From Motacilla alba alba (taxonomy: Eukaryota; Chordata; Aves; Passeriformes; Motacillidae): a DNA stretch of 64,000 nucleotides. The DNA is taken from positions 3,106,618-3,170,617 of the forward strand of contig NC_052032.1 of assembly GCF_015832195.1 (NCBI RefSeq). Reading direction: 5' to 3'. This document shows, piece after piece, positions 11,389-24,620 of this stretch. Within the stretch, counting starts at the first letter, position 1; every line of letters begins with the position of its first letter. Position numbers and translations under genes: made by a program. Below the pieces are notes generated by a model. The model ran no database searches, had not been told where the DNA came from, and saw nothing but the letters and a program-made list of their open reading frames with translations.

Positions 11389-14300
11389 AAATGGTCATCT
11401 TGGGACCATCAGTTTTTTCCTGATAAATGGGTTAAATAACAGTGGGATGAGGAAAACTTGTGTGGAGAATGAAATTTCCCTTCCAAGTGGAACCTCAATG
11501 TTTTGTTTGAGCTTTCTGAGAGGCCCTGTACACCCTCCCTGTCTGTCTGAGGAGAGCTGGTGCCTTGGGCTGCCCTGCTGACACCTCCAGAGAATTCCTT
11601 TGGGATGGGGCACTGAGGCTTTGTTCAAGGGGAATCAGATTATAGGAGGTGAAACTTCCACACTTGTCTAGGATTCCCTCTCGCTCTCAGCCCACCAGAT
11701 TCTTTCCAGGGCATTGGGACCTGGCCATCCCACCTCTCTGGTGCATGGGAATTGTCTTGGTACAGCTCAGTGGACCAAGAACAGAAGACCCAGGTGGCCC
11801 CAAGGCTCTGAGTGGACACTTTCTTGCTGTGTCAAGAGGAACCATTGATTTTTTTTCCTCAAGAAAACAACAAAAAGGCTCTCAGCCCCATCCAGGCTGT
11901 GCTTGCACTTGAACTGAAAGCACTGAGACCCCTTCCTGCTCCTGGGAGCTTTCCATTTGCTGCAGTAGGAAGGGCTGTTAATTTAAGTATGCAATTGATA
12001 TATGTCATCCAAATCAAAACATCTTGCACGAATGTGATTAAATGAAATTCCTCAAGTATGTTCTTGCCATCTGGAACAACTTTCCCATATTTTGTTGTCT
12101 CATTGACTTTTCAAAACTTCACTGAAAATGTATTTTCACTTCTTTTTTTCCCTCCTTTGGTAATGCTTAATTTTTCCTCCCCAATGCACTTCCATAAAAA
12201 TCTGCAGATCATTTTGGAATAAGCATTAAGGGGAGGAAGCCCTTCAAAGTCAGAGCACAGTCCTGCTGGGTATTGGAGGCTTCCTCTCCACTGTTATCCC
12301 ATCACATCCCATCACTGCCTCTGGGGTACTGGGCATCCCTTTGATTTTAGCCCAGCAGTCCTAGCCAATGCATTCTCCTCAGAATTCAATGGGGATGATG
12401 TGGTGGCCACATCCTGGCAGCTGATGCCACTCCAGCCTTAGAGGGGCCCGACTGACTGACATTTGTCAGGTCCATGTGACCTCCAGAGAAGCAGGAGATG
12501 AAGTTCCCATTTGGGATCCCAGCTGTACCCTCCTTGTGTTGGACCATCCTGTTGGGAACAGCAGCCTTGCCAAATCTGCTCTTGTGGAAATCAGGGTCAA
12601 AGCACCCTGAATTCAAAGCACCTGTATGAATTCAGAGCATAAAATACAAATTAAATTAATTCCTAAATCCATGGTCAACTTCAGCCTTGTTAAGGTTTGC
12701 TGCAAGCAAAAGCTGCACGTGAGATCAAAGCTCAGCTAAGCAGAGGTGAAATCCCAAAGCAGGATTTTGGGGTCTCAAAGTTGCAGATCACCACACTCCT
12801 CACTCTGTTTTACTGATCCATTTGAACACAGAAATATGGAGAAATTGCTGGGCACACAGTGCTGAGTGTGAGCTGAAAATGTGCTGCTTCTCAGCTACCC
12901 GGCCTGGGATTTTCAGATTTCCCTGCATTGTTTCCTTCTCACTTTATTTCTTAATGGCATCTGATTATCTGACTGACTTGAGACAATGCGCCATTACAGA
13001 TTTTCAAGTTGCAGTGTTTCTTTTTGCTAGGTTTTGCTTTGGAATATTTTCAGTAAAAAATCAATGCCCTCCCCCTTCCCAAGCTTGGTTTGCCTGGGCT
13101 GCTGTGTGAGCACACTCTGGAAATAACGAATCAGAGACCCAGCAATCACAATTTGAAAATTCTGAGGGATTCTGGCCTGTGACATAAGCAGCTTTTTTTT
13201 TTTGTGTCTCGCTACTCCTGATGTCAATAATTTAGAGAAATAATAATGAGGGAAGACTAAATAAGGAGAAGTACAAGACATGAAAAGGAAGAAGCCAAAA
13301 GTTAGGGTCAGCTGGAAGTGTTTGCAGTTTGCAATGTCTATGGGTTTAGGCAACTAAACATTTAAACCACAAAGTGATGAACAACTGACTTGAGAGTACT
13401 TTGAGCCTAATGTAGCCCAATTAACTCTTGTTTGAATGCTAGTCTTGGTCTAAATCTGATCCTACTGAAGAGAGTAGCAACATCCCCATTGCTTTATGCC
13501 TGGAGACTTAAAACTGGGTCAGTGCTGATGATATAGATTGATAAAAAAGTTTCTTTTTTTGCATGGCAGAAGGAAGAATTAGTTCCATAACTGCATTAAT
13601 TTAGTTTTTGGCATTTCACTGCTGCTGGGTGCTGGTAGTGTTGGGGTCCTGGGAGAGATAAGAGGCATGGGGTAGGTGTGCACATCCTGACCCTGGGGAA
13701 GATCCTTTGAGAAGAGGTTTTGCCCCTACAGTGACCACTGAAGGGGTCTAAGGGGGGGGGCATGGAATGAAGACCTGTGCTGAGGTGGTCTGGAGCCATC
13801 CCTGCCCTGGATGGGCAGCAGGGATGGGATTTCCACCAGAGCCATGTTTGCCTGCTGAGGAGACATCCTTTGATCACTTCCCAGCCTCTTGGCTGCAGAA
13901 ATTGATACAAATAAGGCAAACATTTTTTTGCAAGTTTTGGCCCACTCTCCTGCCTCTGACCCCAGTGGGTGTAGGGTGAGTGCTTCTGACATTCCCACTC
14001 TCAACATTCCAGCAACTTCCTTTCTTTTCCCTGGAGCCCTCACCACAGATCTGCTGTGAAGAAAATGATGAGAATATGTTGCTGCATCCAAGTTCCTGGT
14101 GGTGGTGGCAGTGCTGGAGATGTGCTGGCTTCCTGACAGGTCCCACCTTGCATCTGTGAGCTTCCTAACTGGGAAATCCACTTGTGTCCCTTAAATAGAC
14201 ATCACCAAGAATGCTTTAATTAAAACATCATTTACTGCTTGACATCTCCTGGGTTTGGAAAGCATTCAGCCAGTTGCAGTAGTAAGTTTTCCTGAAATCC

Positions 14301-17300
14301 TCACCAGGAGGGGTTTCCTCAGGTTTGGGGCAGCTCTGTGGCAGTTGTTGGGCTGGGAAGGTGGGAAAGAGGCAATTCCTTGTCTGATTAAAGCAGACTG
14401 AAGTCTCTGTTCTCAACCATTGCAATCACCCTTGCCTCCCCCTAAATCTCCAGCAGAACAGTTCCTCTGCTCCTGCACAGGTGATGTGAAGGTAAATTTC
14501 AAAATCTTAGAGGATTTAGGGGAGCAGAATTGCTGTTCTCTAGCCAGTCCTGCTGCCATGCAAGTGGCTGAATCCTGGAGGACAATAAATGTCCATATCC
14601 CCACGTCCCCCTTCTCTGCCCTCCCCTCGAGTGCCTTACTGAAAAACTCTGTGGAACAGCAAAACACTGTGGAGCATAAAATACTTATTTAAAGACTTTT
14701 AAAAACCAGGTTCCATGTTACAGTTCCTAAATTGGGATTTAGGTGGCTAATGTTGAACACTCATCTCTAAATCTCTAATGGCTTAATGGATAGACTTTAG
14801 GTTATTTTTGGTTTACTTTTTAAGCTGTAGGGAGCTGAAGTGCAATTCTGTTTACCTACCGGGCATCCCTGAGGAAATGGGATAGCAAAGGCAAAAAATG
14901 TCCCATCATTTGAAGGGTGGCATCACCAATGAATGGTTTTCCATTTAGGAACTTGCACAAATGCCTGTTAGGGGTTGTTTGGCAGCCCCTGCCAAACAGG
15001 CTCTGGATCCACGTGGTCATTGTTCTAGATTTACTGTTCCCTTTTTAAAAGGACTGTTCTTCTATAATCAAGTTGAACGCAGGCAGTATTTCTAGTTTTA
15101 GATATTTTATTTATTTATTTTTCTGAGGCTTATGTACACTTTCACCTTGACCAAACTGACCTTCTTTATCAAAATTCCCTGAAAAGCTGGGCAAGTTCTA
15201 CCCCAGAACTTGAGCTCAGCTTTACAGCTTCGTCCCTTTGCCAGACAATGTTAAGCTTTCTAAGCAGCACAAGTAGCTAGAATTTCCCTGTCAGTTCCCA
15301 TTATAAGAACCTGATTTTAGTTGATTATAACTTTGCCAGACTTGTTCTGAGGAGCTGACGTTTTCCATACTTGATTCTTTTTTTTGGTAAGCTGTAGTTA
15401 ATATGGCTCATCTGTCTCCTTGTAAGGGAGGGAGCTGGAAAATACCCTGTGCTGTTCATGTGGTCGTTTTTGAACTGGCAATTTTAGAAGTAGGGATTTT
15501 CCTGGTAGAAGGAATTAATTCAGATGTCAGCTTTCTCATTTTCCATGGCACTGGTGACTTCAGGAGCTGGAAGTTGTGGCTCAGAGTATTTCTATATGGC
15601 TGGTGTAGAGGCTTAGCTACTTTCTGAGGGGGCCAAATTCTGGTGTGGCTGCTGCTGTGGTAGAATATCAAATTTTTATTATGCTTGACTAAAGAACTTC
15701 AGCCTTACTTGAAGTTTTCACTTGAACTCTGGATTTTAAAGGTTTGGGCAGGAATCTTATCTCTTGATTATTGGGTGTAAAATATGAAAGCTGGATTTTT
15801 TTTTGTATGTGTGTTGATGTAGCCAAGTCATAAAGAATTTATGGCCATAATCATGATCTTACTTATAAAACGTGTGTGCTTTTAAATCCTATTTTGTTTT
15901 TGAGTACTTTTTGTCTTGACTACGTGTTTTGGTGGTAGACAAATCCACTTTACATGTCTAGTAAAAACTTGAGAACAGCACCCTGCCTAGAACAATTCTG
16001 AAATGGATTTGAACCATATTGTGTTTACTTCTGTCTCTAGGTTTTATTGCTGAATGCAAACACTTGTGAAAATGCAAAGCAGAAATAAGAAGGAAGTGAA
16101 CTTATTTGAACTTTCAGGAAAGAGCTTAAGCCCCATTTAACTTATATAAAACGTGAGATGAGTCCCCAGATCTGTTCTGATGCAGTTTGGATGAATGTTC
16201 CTCTCCTTAATCACAGTAGAGATCAGCCACTGGTGCTTTGTGTGTAAACTTTGTGCACCAGGGCTTACATTGAGGGTGAACTTGGGGGAATGATGTTCCT
16301 GGTTGTAAAGCAATTAAACTAATGTGTCCTGGAAGAGGATAGAAGGGAAGGGGGATGTCCTTTGGCAGTTACCATCCCAGCTCTGTACATTATATGAAAT
16401 GCAGGCTTTGCACCACACAGCTTTGCTCTTCCACTGTCGTTCCTCCACAGTGCTCTTTAAAAGCTGAGAATAATTTATCTTAGCATATGTAAGTTTATTT
16501 TTTATGTAATTACATGTACCATCATGTTAACTTGGTGCAAAGGTTGTGCCTATTGTCCTTAGGAAACCAAAGTGATTATCATTGGTTTGTTTTGTTACAC
16601 AATTGTTTAAATTATAATAAGTTACCATCATTGTTTCTTGAGTCCAGCTGTGTTTATGGATTAAGATCTACTGACTCAAATATTTACAGTGTTCCAAAAA
16701 TTATGAGAACATGCAGTGCTGGGGGTTTTCCATATGCTGCTTTATTTGACTTAGAGAGCTCTCCATCACCACTGGCAAAGGAGTCTTGGTCCAGAATAGT
16801 TTTGTAAGAGTTGGGTGCCTCTTATGTCTGCCTGGGCCAGTGCTGTTTGTCACTTTGGTGCTGGTGTTGGACACACAATTCCAGGCTTCCAGATCAGATT
16901 TCTGGTGAATTGAAGCCTATGGAAAACGTGCCTCAGCTGAGGGCACAGACTGAGCCCTTGAAATCTGGCTAAAGCCAGTGATAACCCCAGACCACTCCAG
17001 TTTAAATTATCTTTTTGTGGGTTACCTCCTCCTGCAAGGAGTGTATGTGCAGGGATGTCCAGCTCCTGCACTGGGCAGCTCCCAGGCTGTGGATTTGTGT
17101 GTTTGAGTCAGACCAAGAGCTGCCTTTGCATCTCTGCTCATTACGGGCTAGGAACGGGCGTTCTTCACAGAGGAGTTGTGTTTCTGGCAGGGAAAGACCC
17201 AGCCCTCATGTCCTGAGCCCCAGAGCTGTGGTTCAGGACCGTGGTTGTGTGCAGGGAAATGCTCTGTTCACTGCAGTCTCTCAGATGTGGGCACGCCCAT

Positions 17301-17908
17301 GAAGCCCAGGTTTAATGTTGTGTTTGTCTTCAAACCCTTCCTCGGGCAGGCTCTAAGCCTGCTGCTCCTGAAGCCATAAACCAATCCCAAATGGCAAGAG
17401 AGGACGTGGGGAAGCCTTCCCCCTGCACTGGAGCTGCTGTGCTTGGCCTCTCTAGCCCTGAGCAGCAGCTCCTGCTGACAGCAGGTCATTAAACATGTTG
17501 GCCACCAATCAGCCACCGTGGCAATCCCTGGGCTTCCAGGAGGGGAGAGGACAGGACGTGAGAGGTCTCTGTCCTGCTGCCATGTTCCTGCTGTAAATAG
17601 AGCAGAGAGTTTTTTTGGAAGAGTTGACTCATCAGATCTGGTCCTGCTCCTCGAATCTGCCCTGTCCAGGCTGTGGGCTCCTGCTACTTCCATTGCACAC
17701 AACACATCTTGTGTTATTTTTGGCACCTCCTTTGTGGTTTTTTTGTCTTAGCAATAATAAACTCCCCATCATTTTTCTGTCATTCATAAATACGAGCTGT
17801 TAGAGAGCAAAGCTGTCATGGGAAGCAGATGAGATGCATGCCTGGCTTCCCAAGACACTGCCCCAGCATCACTGCCCCGGCATCTGGTCCCTCTGATGGG
17901 ACCAGAGT

Positions 17909-17956
17909 CTTGTAGACCCTTTCACAGGTGTTCTTGTAGACCCTTTCACAGGTGTT
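17909..17956 (+). repeat. 24-bp perfect tandem duplication
   Basis: The unit starting 'cttgtagaccctttcaca' and ending 'ggtgtt' occurs twice without change, at 17909-17932 and 17933-17956. Zero divergence suggests a recent duplication, or one still variable in the population. No gene is associated. Confidence 0.92.
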
Positions 17957-18129
17957 TTTTCTATGTCCTGGTTACACATCAGTTTTTAATCTGAGTTCAG
18001 GTGACCAGGGTGGTCACTCTTGTGCAACCTTTGAGTGTTCCAAGTCTCTTGAACCAGGTCATGCAAGTGTGTGGGCTTTACCTTCAGGCTGAAACCACAA
18101 ATATCTTCATTACTGTGGCAATTTCCCAT

Positions 18130-18157
18130 CCCCCCCCCCCCCCCCCCGCCCCCCCCC
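18130..18157 (+). repeat. Poly(C) tract, 28 bases with one G
   Basis: Eighteen C, one G, then nine C. The opposite strand is a G-run that can fold as a G-quadruplex, and this strand could form an i-motif. Such tracts are also prone to length miscalls in assembly, so the true length is uncertain. Confidence 0.92.
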
Positions 18158-21100
18158 GTTTCTGTACTTAGTCTCAAGTGTTTTGCCACAAATTGGTCTT
18201 TCTTGACCCACTCATGTGTCAGCACCTCAGTCATGAGCAAACCCATAGAAGCAAAATGTTCTCATGGTGTTGGTGGCCAGACCAGCTGTGCACAGCTCAG
18301 GAATCTCAGCAGATCAGCCCCTGGGGTGTGCCCTGCTTGCAGATCCTTGTGCCCTTCCCAGAGCTGCTTCACTGGTTTTCCATGTGGGATTCCCTACGAG
18401 TCAGTCACTGGATCTCCTGCCATGTTCTGTTCCATGTGCCCACCTTGTGCTTGAAGTTAGGGAAGAGTTAAGTCTTGCCTAGAAAGGAGGCCTTGTGGTA
18501 TTTTGTTTCACTAATAACACTGCAAACCCTGGGTTCTGTCTGTCTGAGGGTTTTTAAAATCTCAAATCTATTGCCTGTAGTGGAATAAAAGTTATTCCCT
18601 TGTGCATTGGGAATATCACTGATGGAGCTACAGGCACTTTATATCCCTCTGTACCTCACTGAGAAGTCACCTCATTGTGTCTGCCTAATTATAGAGTGAA
18701 ACACAATCCTCCGTCTGTCTCCATTGTTAATCACTGAGTTTGGATTAAAATATTAACCTAAAGCATGAAGTTGTAGAAGTATGAAAGCAGCATGAAGACA
18801 AAGCAAGAAAGCCATCTGTTCTCTCCTTTCCTTCCTTGGGCATATGGAGGCATTTTTTTGTAATGCTGAAGTCCATACATTCCCCCTGAGATGTTTGTTT
18901 TTGTTTCAGTTATATTTAATTTTTTAATCACCAATGTTTGTGTGGTTGTGTAGGTGTGAATATCAATGTAGTGATACAATGGAAGGTGGTTGGTGGAGCT
19001 GACGTGCTCACTCTTTTTTGAAGACCTCGTGCTAAAGCGTCCAAAACGTTTTTCTGCCTCTGGGGCTTTGTTTTTGGTGAGTCTGTGAAAAACCTCAAGG
19101 TTAAACTGAGTAAAAAAAAAATAACATCAGCTCTTTTTAAGGTTGTTCAATACTGTTACCAGTGGTGCCTTGTGTCTGTCGGCCAATAAATATACTGAGG
19201 TGGCAGTCATTTGGAGGATATTTTTCAGCAATCTTTAGGCAGCTATTCTATTTGTCATATGGACAGAGAGAAGTGGTTTTGCCCCAAATTTAAAATTATA
19301 TTTTTAACTTTGGGGGTTGCAGTAATTGAAACAAGTAGAAGGCCCTGACAACTGGTGACAGGCTCCATCCTGCAGATGTGCAAACATTCACAGCTTCAGC
19401 CTCACCAGAGCAGGTCTGAAGCCAATCCCAGCCCTACACAATTTCTTCTTCCAATTTAATTTAATGGAGGCTACTCCCAGTGATGGGTGTGATTTTCTCT
19501 CTCAGTGCCCTCTCTGAGTGGGTAGCGGGCCTTTTCTGAGGTGCAGGAAGGTGCAATTTGTGAGCTATCGCTCTCTAAACTGACCATTTCCAGCAGAAAA
19601 GGCTGGGATGAAACAGAGGATGGAGGCTGATGGGTGTGGAATAGATAAATGGAAGGGGGAAAGTGGAGTTCTGAAGGAGGGCAGAGGAAGATGTGAATAC
19701 TGTTAGCCCTGAGCCTGATCCTGGTGACAGCCACTGTGGTCATGTGAGAGAAGCATTTCACAGGGGTGAGCAGGGCTGGAGGTGTGAACAGTCCAGTGTT
19801 CATTAACATCAGTAGCTATAATGTCTATTTTTGCATGTGGTATTAAAAGTAAAGACTGTTCTTGTGAAATCTGGTTCTTTCATCTGGGGGATTACAGAGA
19901 GAAATATCAGCATAACACTCCAGTAATTATCTAGCACACTTCTATTTAGTTGATTAGAGCTGTGAAACTTCTGAAAGTTTGCATCAAATTTGACTTGTTC
20001 ATTAAATCTCTGTTGGAACCATGGCACAAGTCAAACCTGAAGGTGACAAACACAGCAGCTCAGCTGTGCTTGCGTAAAAGTTGTTTGGCTCACCTGGATG
20101 ATATCAAAGGCTATGTATTTATTAAAAGTATGGATATTTTTAACCCTGATGAATGTGTGAGAAATAAGCAGCTTAAAAAAAAAATTAAAAAGCTATTTTG
20201 GATGATTCACTTAAACCTGAACACTAATGAGTGTTATTGTGCCAACAGTGCAGATGAGATAAAAGAGAGAAAAGAAAATAAGCTATAAATATCTGTGATA
20301 ATTCTTTAAACCCCTGTTTTTATCAAGTTGTAGTGGATGAACATTTGACCAGCAGTTCTCTGTGAACATAAGACAGAAATAGCATTCATAGAAATCTCAG
20401 ATGATAACACATCACTAGCTTCATTGTATATTTTCTGTTTCATGGTGACTACAGAGGACCAGAGACCACAAAACAGTCTGTGCTCATACAAAAGGCACCC
20501 CTGTATAGCAAATGAACAAAATGTTCTTGGATCAAACTCCAGTTTTTATTTTATTTCTTTTTTAGGCCAGAAAAAGTTATTTGAATGCTCCCACAGCTTT
20601 CCTCTTCACCTCTTGTACTGTTACATCCTCTGACATCATACTGTGCTTCCAAGGAGAAGTTTATGGTGTCACGAAAAGGGTCTCAGAAGTTCAAGACGTT
20701 GTGACACTGAGAGAAAGTGTCTGTATGTTTTCAAACATTATGGAAATTGTAAGCGTGCTTTCCAAAACTGTCAGGAATATATTCTTTGAAAAGATGAATG
20801 CCTGTGTGGGATTAACTCCTCATGTTACACACGGACTCTGCAGTGTGTTGTTTTCTCCCACTGCTCTCTGGAGCCCAGTATCTCAAATGGAATCTGACAC
20901 ACCACACCAGATGCTAAATGAGGCCTTTCCAAACTGAGGTGTGTGTGTTTTGTGTGCTGAACGTGATCTCTGCAGACCCTCTCTGTGGAAGCCTGATGGG
21001 AGCTGTCCTGCTGTTTTGGAGGGATTCACCTGGCCCAGCCACAGCCCATCCTGGTGTGTCTTGGTGCTAACAAATGTGTGGGGATGGCTCTCTCCTCCCC

Positions 21101-21711
21101 CTGCATCCCAGTCAGCCCAGCTGAAGTGTCTTACTGGTGTGGAGAGCTGGGTGTGCATATGGAGAGTGTTTCTAGGAAATGTTATGTAGAGCAGTTCCAA
21201 AAAAGAGACAAGCATAGGAAAATGATATTAATTCTGTCCCTAAAGCAGATAAAATCCATTTCATATGTTATTACTCTTCTTTGTAAGAAAGGAGAAGTGA
21301 ATAATTCTAGCAGCTGTTTGTGCTATAAAAACCTGGCGCTGTGTATTCCTGGTTAACACTGAACAGCAGAGCTGCTGCAGATCCCAGGACTCTCCAGAAG
21401 ATCATCTCCACAGTCAGGTTTGCCTGGATAGGAAACAAGAAATGCTTCACTAACACTGGCACTCACTGGCTGTACAAATGGCAAGCCGAGATGAGCAAAC
21501 CAGCTAGGACAGAGATCTGGCTTGAGCAGGAGATGTCCCATCTTGGAGAGGGTCAGGAGATGGAACTCCACAAGTTTAGGCAAAGGACTGACCTGGTGGG
21601 TGGCACAAGGCAGGAAAAGCTCCCTTCTTCACATCTGACACAAACACTTCTGTGGCTCCTCTGTGGAGAGTTTTTAGGATAAGAAAGGAGGAGGATGGAT
21701 GATGGTGATTT

Positions 21712-21730
21712 CCCCCCCCCCCCCCCCCCC
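21712..21730 (+). repeat. Poly(C) tract, 19 bases
   Basis: An uninterrupted run of 19 C, G-quadruplex-forming on the minus strand. It is the second such tract within 3.6 kb. Its length may be affected by sequencing error. Confidence 0.93.
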
Positions 21731-22964
21731 AGTGTTCTTACACTGTTGATTTGGGTTCTCATCAGTGTGAGCTCAGACCCATATTCCAGGCTTTGCCCCC
21801 CAGGAGCTCCTAAATGCTTACAATTCACTGATATTTGAGCAGTGCAGTGTTTCTGCCATGTTCAGTGTGGCACTGCATGAATCTGTCACCTGGTGATGCT
21901 GAGCTGTCTGTTAGGCTGTCTTCTAGATAAAGTGCTGTTAACACATCATCTTTTAAAGCATGAGAGTCTCCCATGGCTCTGACAGGTAATATATACTTCT
22001 TTCCCTGGAAAAAAAAAAGCCTTTTCCGTTAGCAATGACTTGCTGATTGCCTATTTATTTTCACAAATCTTCTCATGTCAAAATATTTTGATAAAAGTCT
22101 GGCCCACATTAAATAATCAAGAAAATAATTACTACTTCCAATTTTATTTAATTTTTGACTGTCAAATAATCTAACAAGCTTATTTTTAGATCTCAGGAAT
22201 GCATCTTGTAAGGTGCTGCAGTGAGTGAGCAAAGATGGTTTGTACTCAGATTGGGGAATGGAGGGAAGAGGCTGATTTCCAAGCCTGGCACAGATGAGGA
22301 ATGAAAGGGAGAGAAGGAAGGAATACTTTGTGTGCAATCTTGACCCAGCAACATTGGGTTAATGATCATAAAGTGGCAGCCAAATTGGTTAATTAGAGAA
22401 TAAGTGCCTGCTGTTTGCATCTGTCTCGTTAAGTTTGAAGAATAAAGCTGCTGAGGAGAGGGACTGAGCAGGGTTTTGGGGTGTGGGTTTGGGGACTAGT
22501 TTCTGGAATTGGTTCTTGAGTTGTTGACTGACTTCTGGGGTTGTTGTCTGTCTTGTTGGGTACATGGTCAAGCACTGACCCGTAAAATATATTTATCCTT
22601 AGTTTGATATGATGGTCTGAACCATTACTGGAAAACCTCTTCATCTGAACACACAGCAGGAATTTCCTGGATTTATGGCACCAGTGTTGAAAATGCAGGG
22701 AATAGGGTGCAGGGAGGGAGGGAGAGGAGGAGGTAGGGCAGGACAGTGAAATGGCAGGTTAAGGGCTTGATATTTAATCATGGATGTGGGCTATTGAAAC
22801 AAAGCTTTGGAAGCTGTTCCCAAATGCCTACCCCTCCTTCAACACCAGCCTGGCACTTTTGAGATTGGTGGGACCACAGAGATTGTGTGAAATAGCCAGG
22901 ATGAGATTCCCAGGGTGAGTGGATGGACTAGAGAATCCAAAGTGCTTGGGCTGACTCGTTTTCT

Positions 22965-23028
22965 TATTTGTTTTGCTTTTGTGGCTGTTTGTGTTTTGTT
23001 TTTGGTTTTGTGTTTTTGTTTTTCTTGA
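22965..23028 (+). repeat. TTTTG-rich low-complexity tract
   Basis: An irregular run of T3-5 separated by single or double G ('gttttgtttttggttttgtg' near 22993). It underlies the hydrophobic start of a 137-codon open frame that I do not consider a gene. Confidence 0.75.
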
Positions 23029-24362
23029 AGGTGAAATCCAGTGAAAGGAGAGAGAATCTGCTCAGGCTGGAAACTCCTTGTAACCTTGCCAGGTTATGGG
23101 GTGGGCAGGGGATAAAAAAAGGGAAGAAGAATGGGATGATACAGGTAGAGCAGGGCAGGCCAAGAATAAAATTTTGGGGAATTATAGTTGTGTTTTCCCT
23201 GCAGTCCTTGCATGCACAGGAAGCATGGGGCAGGGTTCAGGCACTTATTAGATATTTAAAGTCTGGAAAGGTGATGTGGCACTGGGGAATCCAAACTGGC
23301 ATCAAGAATGGCAAACTGAGGAAAACCAGTCCAGGGAACCGGACGTGGGGCTACTCCAATGGCATCCTTTTCCTTCCATAGGCTGAGCATTAACTGTATT
23401 TGGAGGCCTGATATGGGCAGAATGATATCCTGCTTTAGGAGAAAATGGTAATTCAGGGCATTTTCCAAGGCCATCAGGGACCTAATCCAAACGAGTGCCT
23501 TTCTCCGTTGACTTTGAATTGGGTTGTTGCATCCTACAGCTGAAATTTCCAACCCCCTCACAAGGATTTTGGACACTTAGTCCCCCATGGAAAATTAAAA
23601 TGAGATTAGGAGAGCTCAGCCTGCCATTCTAAGTGGATTGAATCAAAAGTAGGAACAGGCTCGGGGTTTTGTTAACAATCAATTGAAACCTAATACTGCA
23701 ATCCCTTTCAGCATCCACAGGGAGGGAATGCAATATCTCTGGAAAAAAGACAGTATTGTATATCACAGAACAGAATATTCTGTATGGAATATTTATTGGA
23801 AAATGATTTACATTCCCTTAATTTTCCCCAACAAATGTCTGCTCTTTTCTGCCTGGAATTGTCTTCCTAGCCACATTCCTGTTTCTAAAACTGCTAATAG
23901 AGCTGATTTAAGTTGTTCATAGAAAATGCTTTTTGTGGAGAAAAAGAATTGTTCTTAAAGTGCATCTGGCTGAAATATGCCGAGGTTATTGGTGCTTCAC
24001 ATTTTGCAAATGAATTCATATATTATTTAAAATTTTAATAGACTGTATATGGCTTTCTTTTTTTTAATAACTTTCCTGAAAAGATGATTCTCTTCCCAAT
24101 AAAAACCAAACCGTGTTCAGTAAAGAAAAACCTAAGGAAAATTTGAGCTAAATTACCCTTTCCCTCAAAAAAAGATGTTTGAAGAAATAAAATAGAAAAA
24201 TAGGTCCCTTTGGGCCCTTTTAAAATGCAAATATCTCTTAATGGGCAGGTTTTGCTTGGCTGTTAAATAGTTGTAGCTGTTCTTGCTTCATTTAGTTTGC
24301 ATAAACATGGCCTAATTCAAAACTATTTATTCCTCATGTACCTCTTTGTTTCTGCTATTGCT

Positions 24363-24485
24363 GGATGGTTTGGGTTGGAAGAGACCTTAAAAACCTTCTC
24401 ATTCCAACTCCTCTCCCATGGACAGGGCCATTTTCCATGGACCAGGATGCTCAGAGCTCCATCCTCCCTGCAGCTTGTCCCCCTT
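24363..24485 (-). mobile_element. CR1 LINE 3' end, minus strand
   Basis: It begins with the reverse-complemented CR1 3' block ('tttgggttggaagagacctt' near 24369) and continues with 'ccaactcctctcccatggac' and 'cagagctccatcctccctgc'. Only about 120 bases remain, all from the non-coding 3' region. Confidence 0.85.
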
Positions 24486-24503
24486 GCTGTCTCCTCCCCT
24501 CTG

Positions 24504-24620
24504 TCACAGAATGATTTAGGTTGGAAAAGGCCTCCAAGATCATCAGTCTAAGATCATCAGTCCAAACCTGACACTGCCAAACCACCACCAAACAACGTCC
24601 CTACACGGAGGTGCTGTCCC
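24504..24620 (-). mobile_element. Second CR1 LINE 3' end, minus strand
   Basis: A second CR1 3' terminus ('cacagaatgatttaggttgg' near 24505) starts about 20 bases after the previous fragment, in the same orientation. It has a short internal direct duplication of 'aagatcatcagtc' (near 24536 and 24550). Its sequence differs from the neighbouring copy, so these are two separate CR1 subfamily insertions rather than one element split in two. Confidence 0.8.

Larger units (their letters stand above)
8844..18129. other. Unannotated unique sequence, about 9.3 kb
   Basis: No gene, RNA gene or clear interspersed repeat was identified. Simple repeats and small structural features inside it (poly(A) at 10978, hairpin at 10581, AT/GT-rich tract at 11330, tandem duplication at 17909) are listed separately. 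Open frames reach 152 codons (minus strand, 17268-17726) but lack recognisable domains or supporting splice structure. Part of it (10440-10790) resembles a conserved non-coding element. Confidence 0.55.
18158..24362. other. Unannotated unique sequence, about 6.2 kb
   Basis: No gene or interspersed repeat was recognised. A second poly(C) tract lies at 21712 and a TTTTG-rich tract near 22970. Open frames reach 137 codons (22968-23381) and 118 codons (20581-20937) on the plus strand. Neither shows a domain I recognise, and the first begins in low-complexity sequence. Confidence 0.55.

Noticed and set aside
20581..20937. 118-codon open frame as a possible exon
   Set aside because: There is a T-rich acceptor-like site near 20563, but the peptide matches nothing I know and has no structural signature.
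22968..23381. 137-codon open frame starting with a hydrophobic, signal-peptide-like stretch
   Set aside because: The hydrophobic start is encoded by a TTTTG low-complexity tract, and the rest has no recognisable features.
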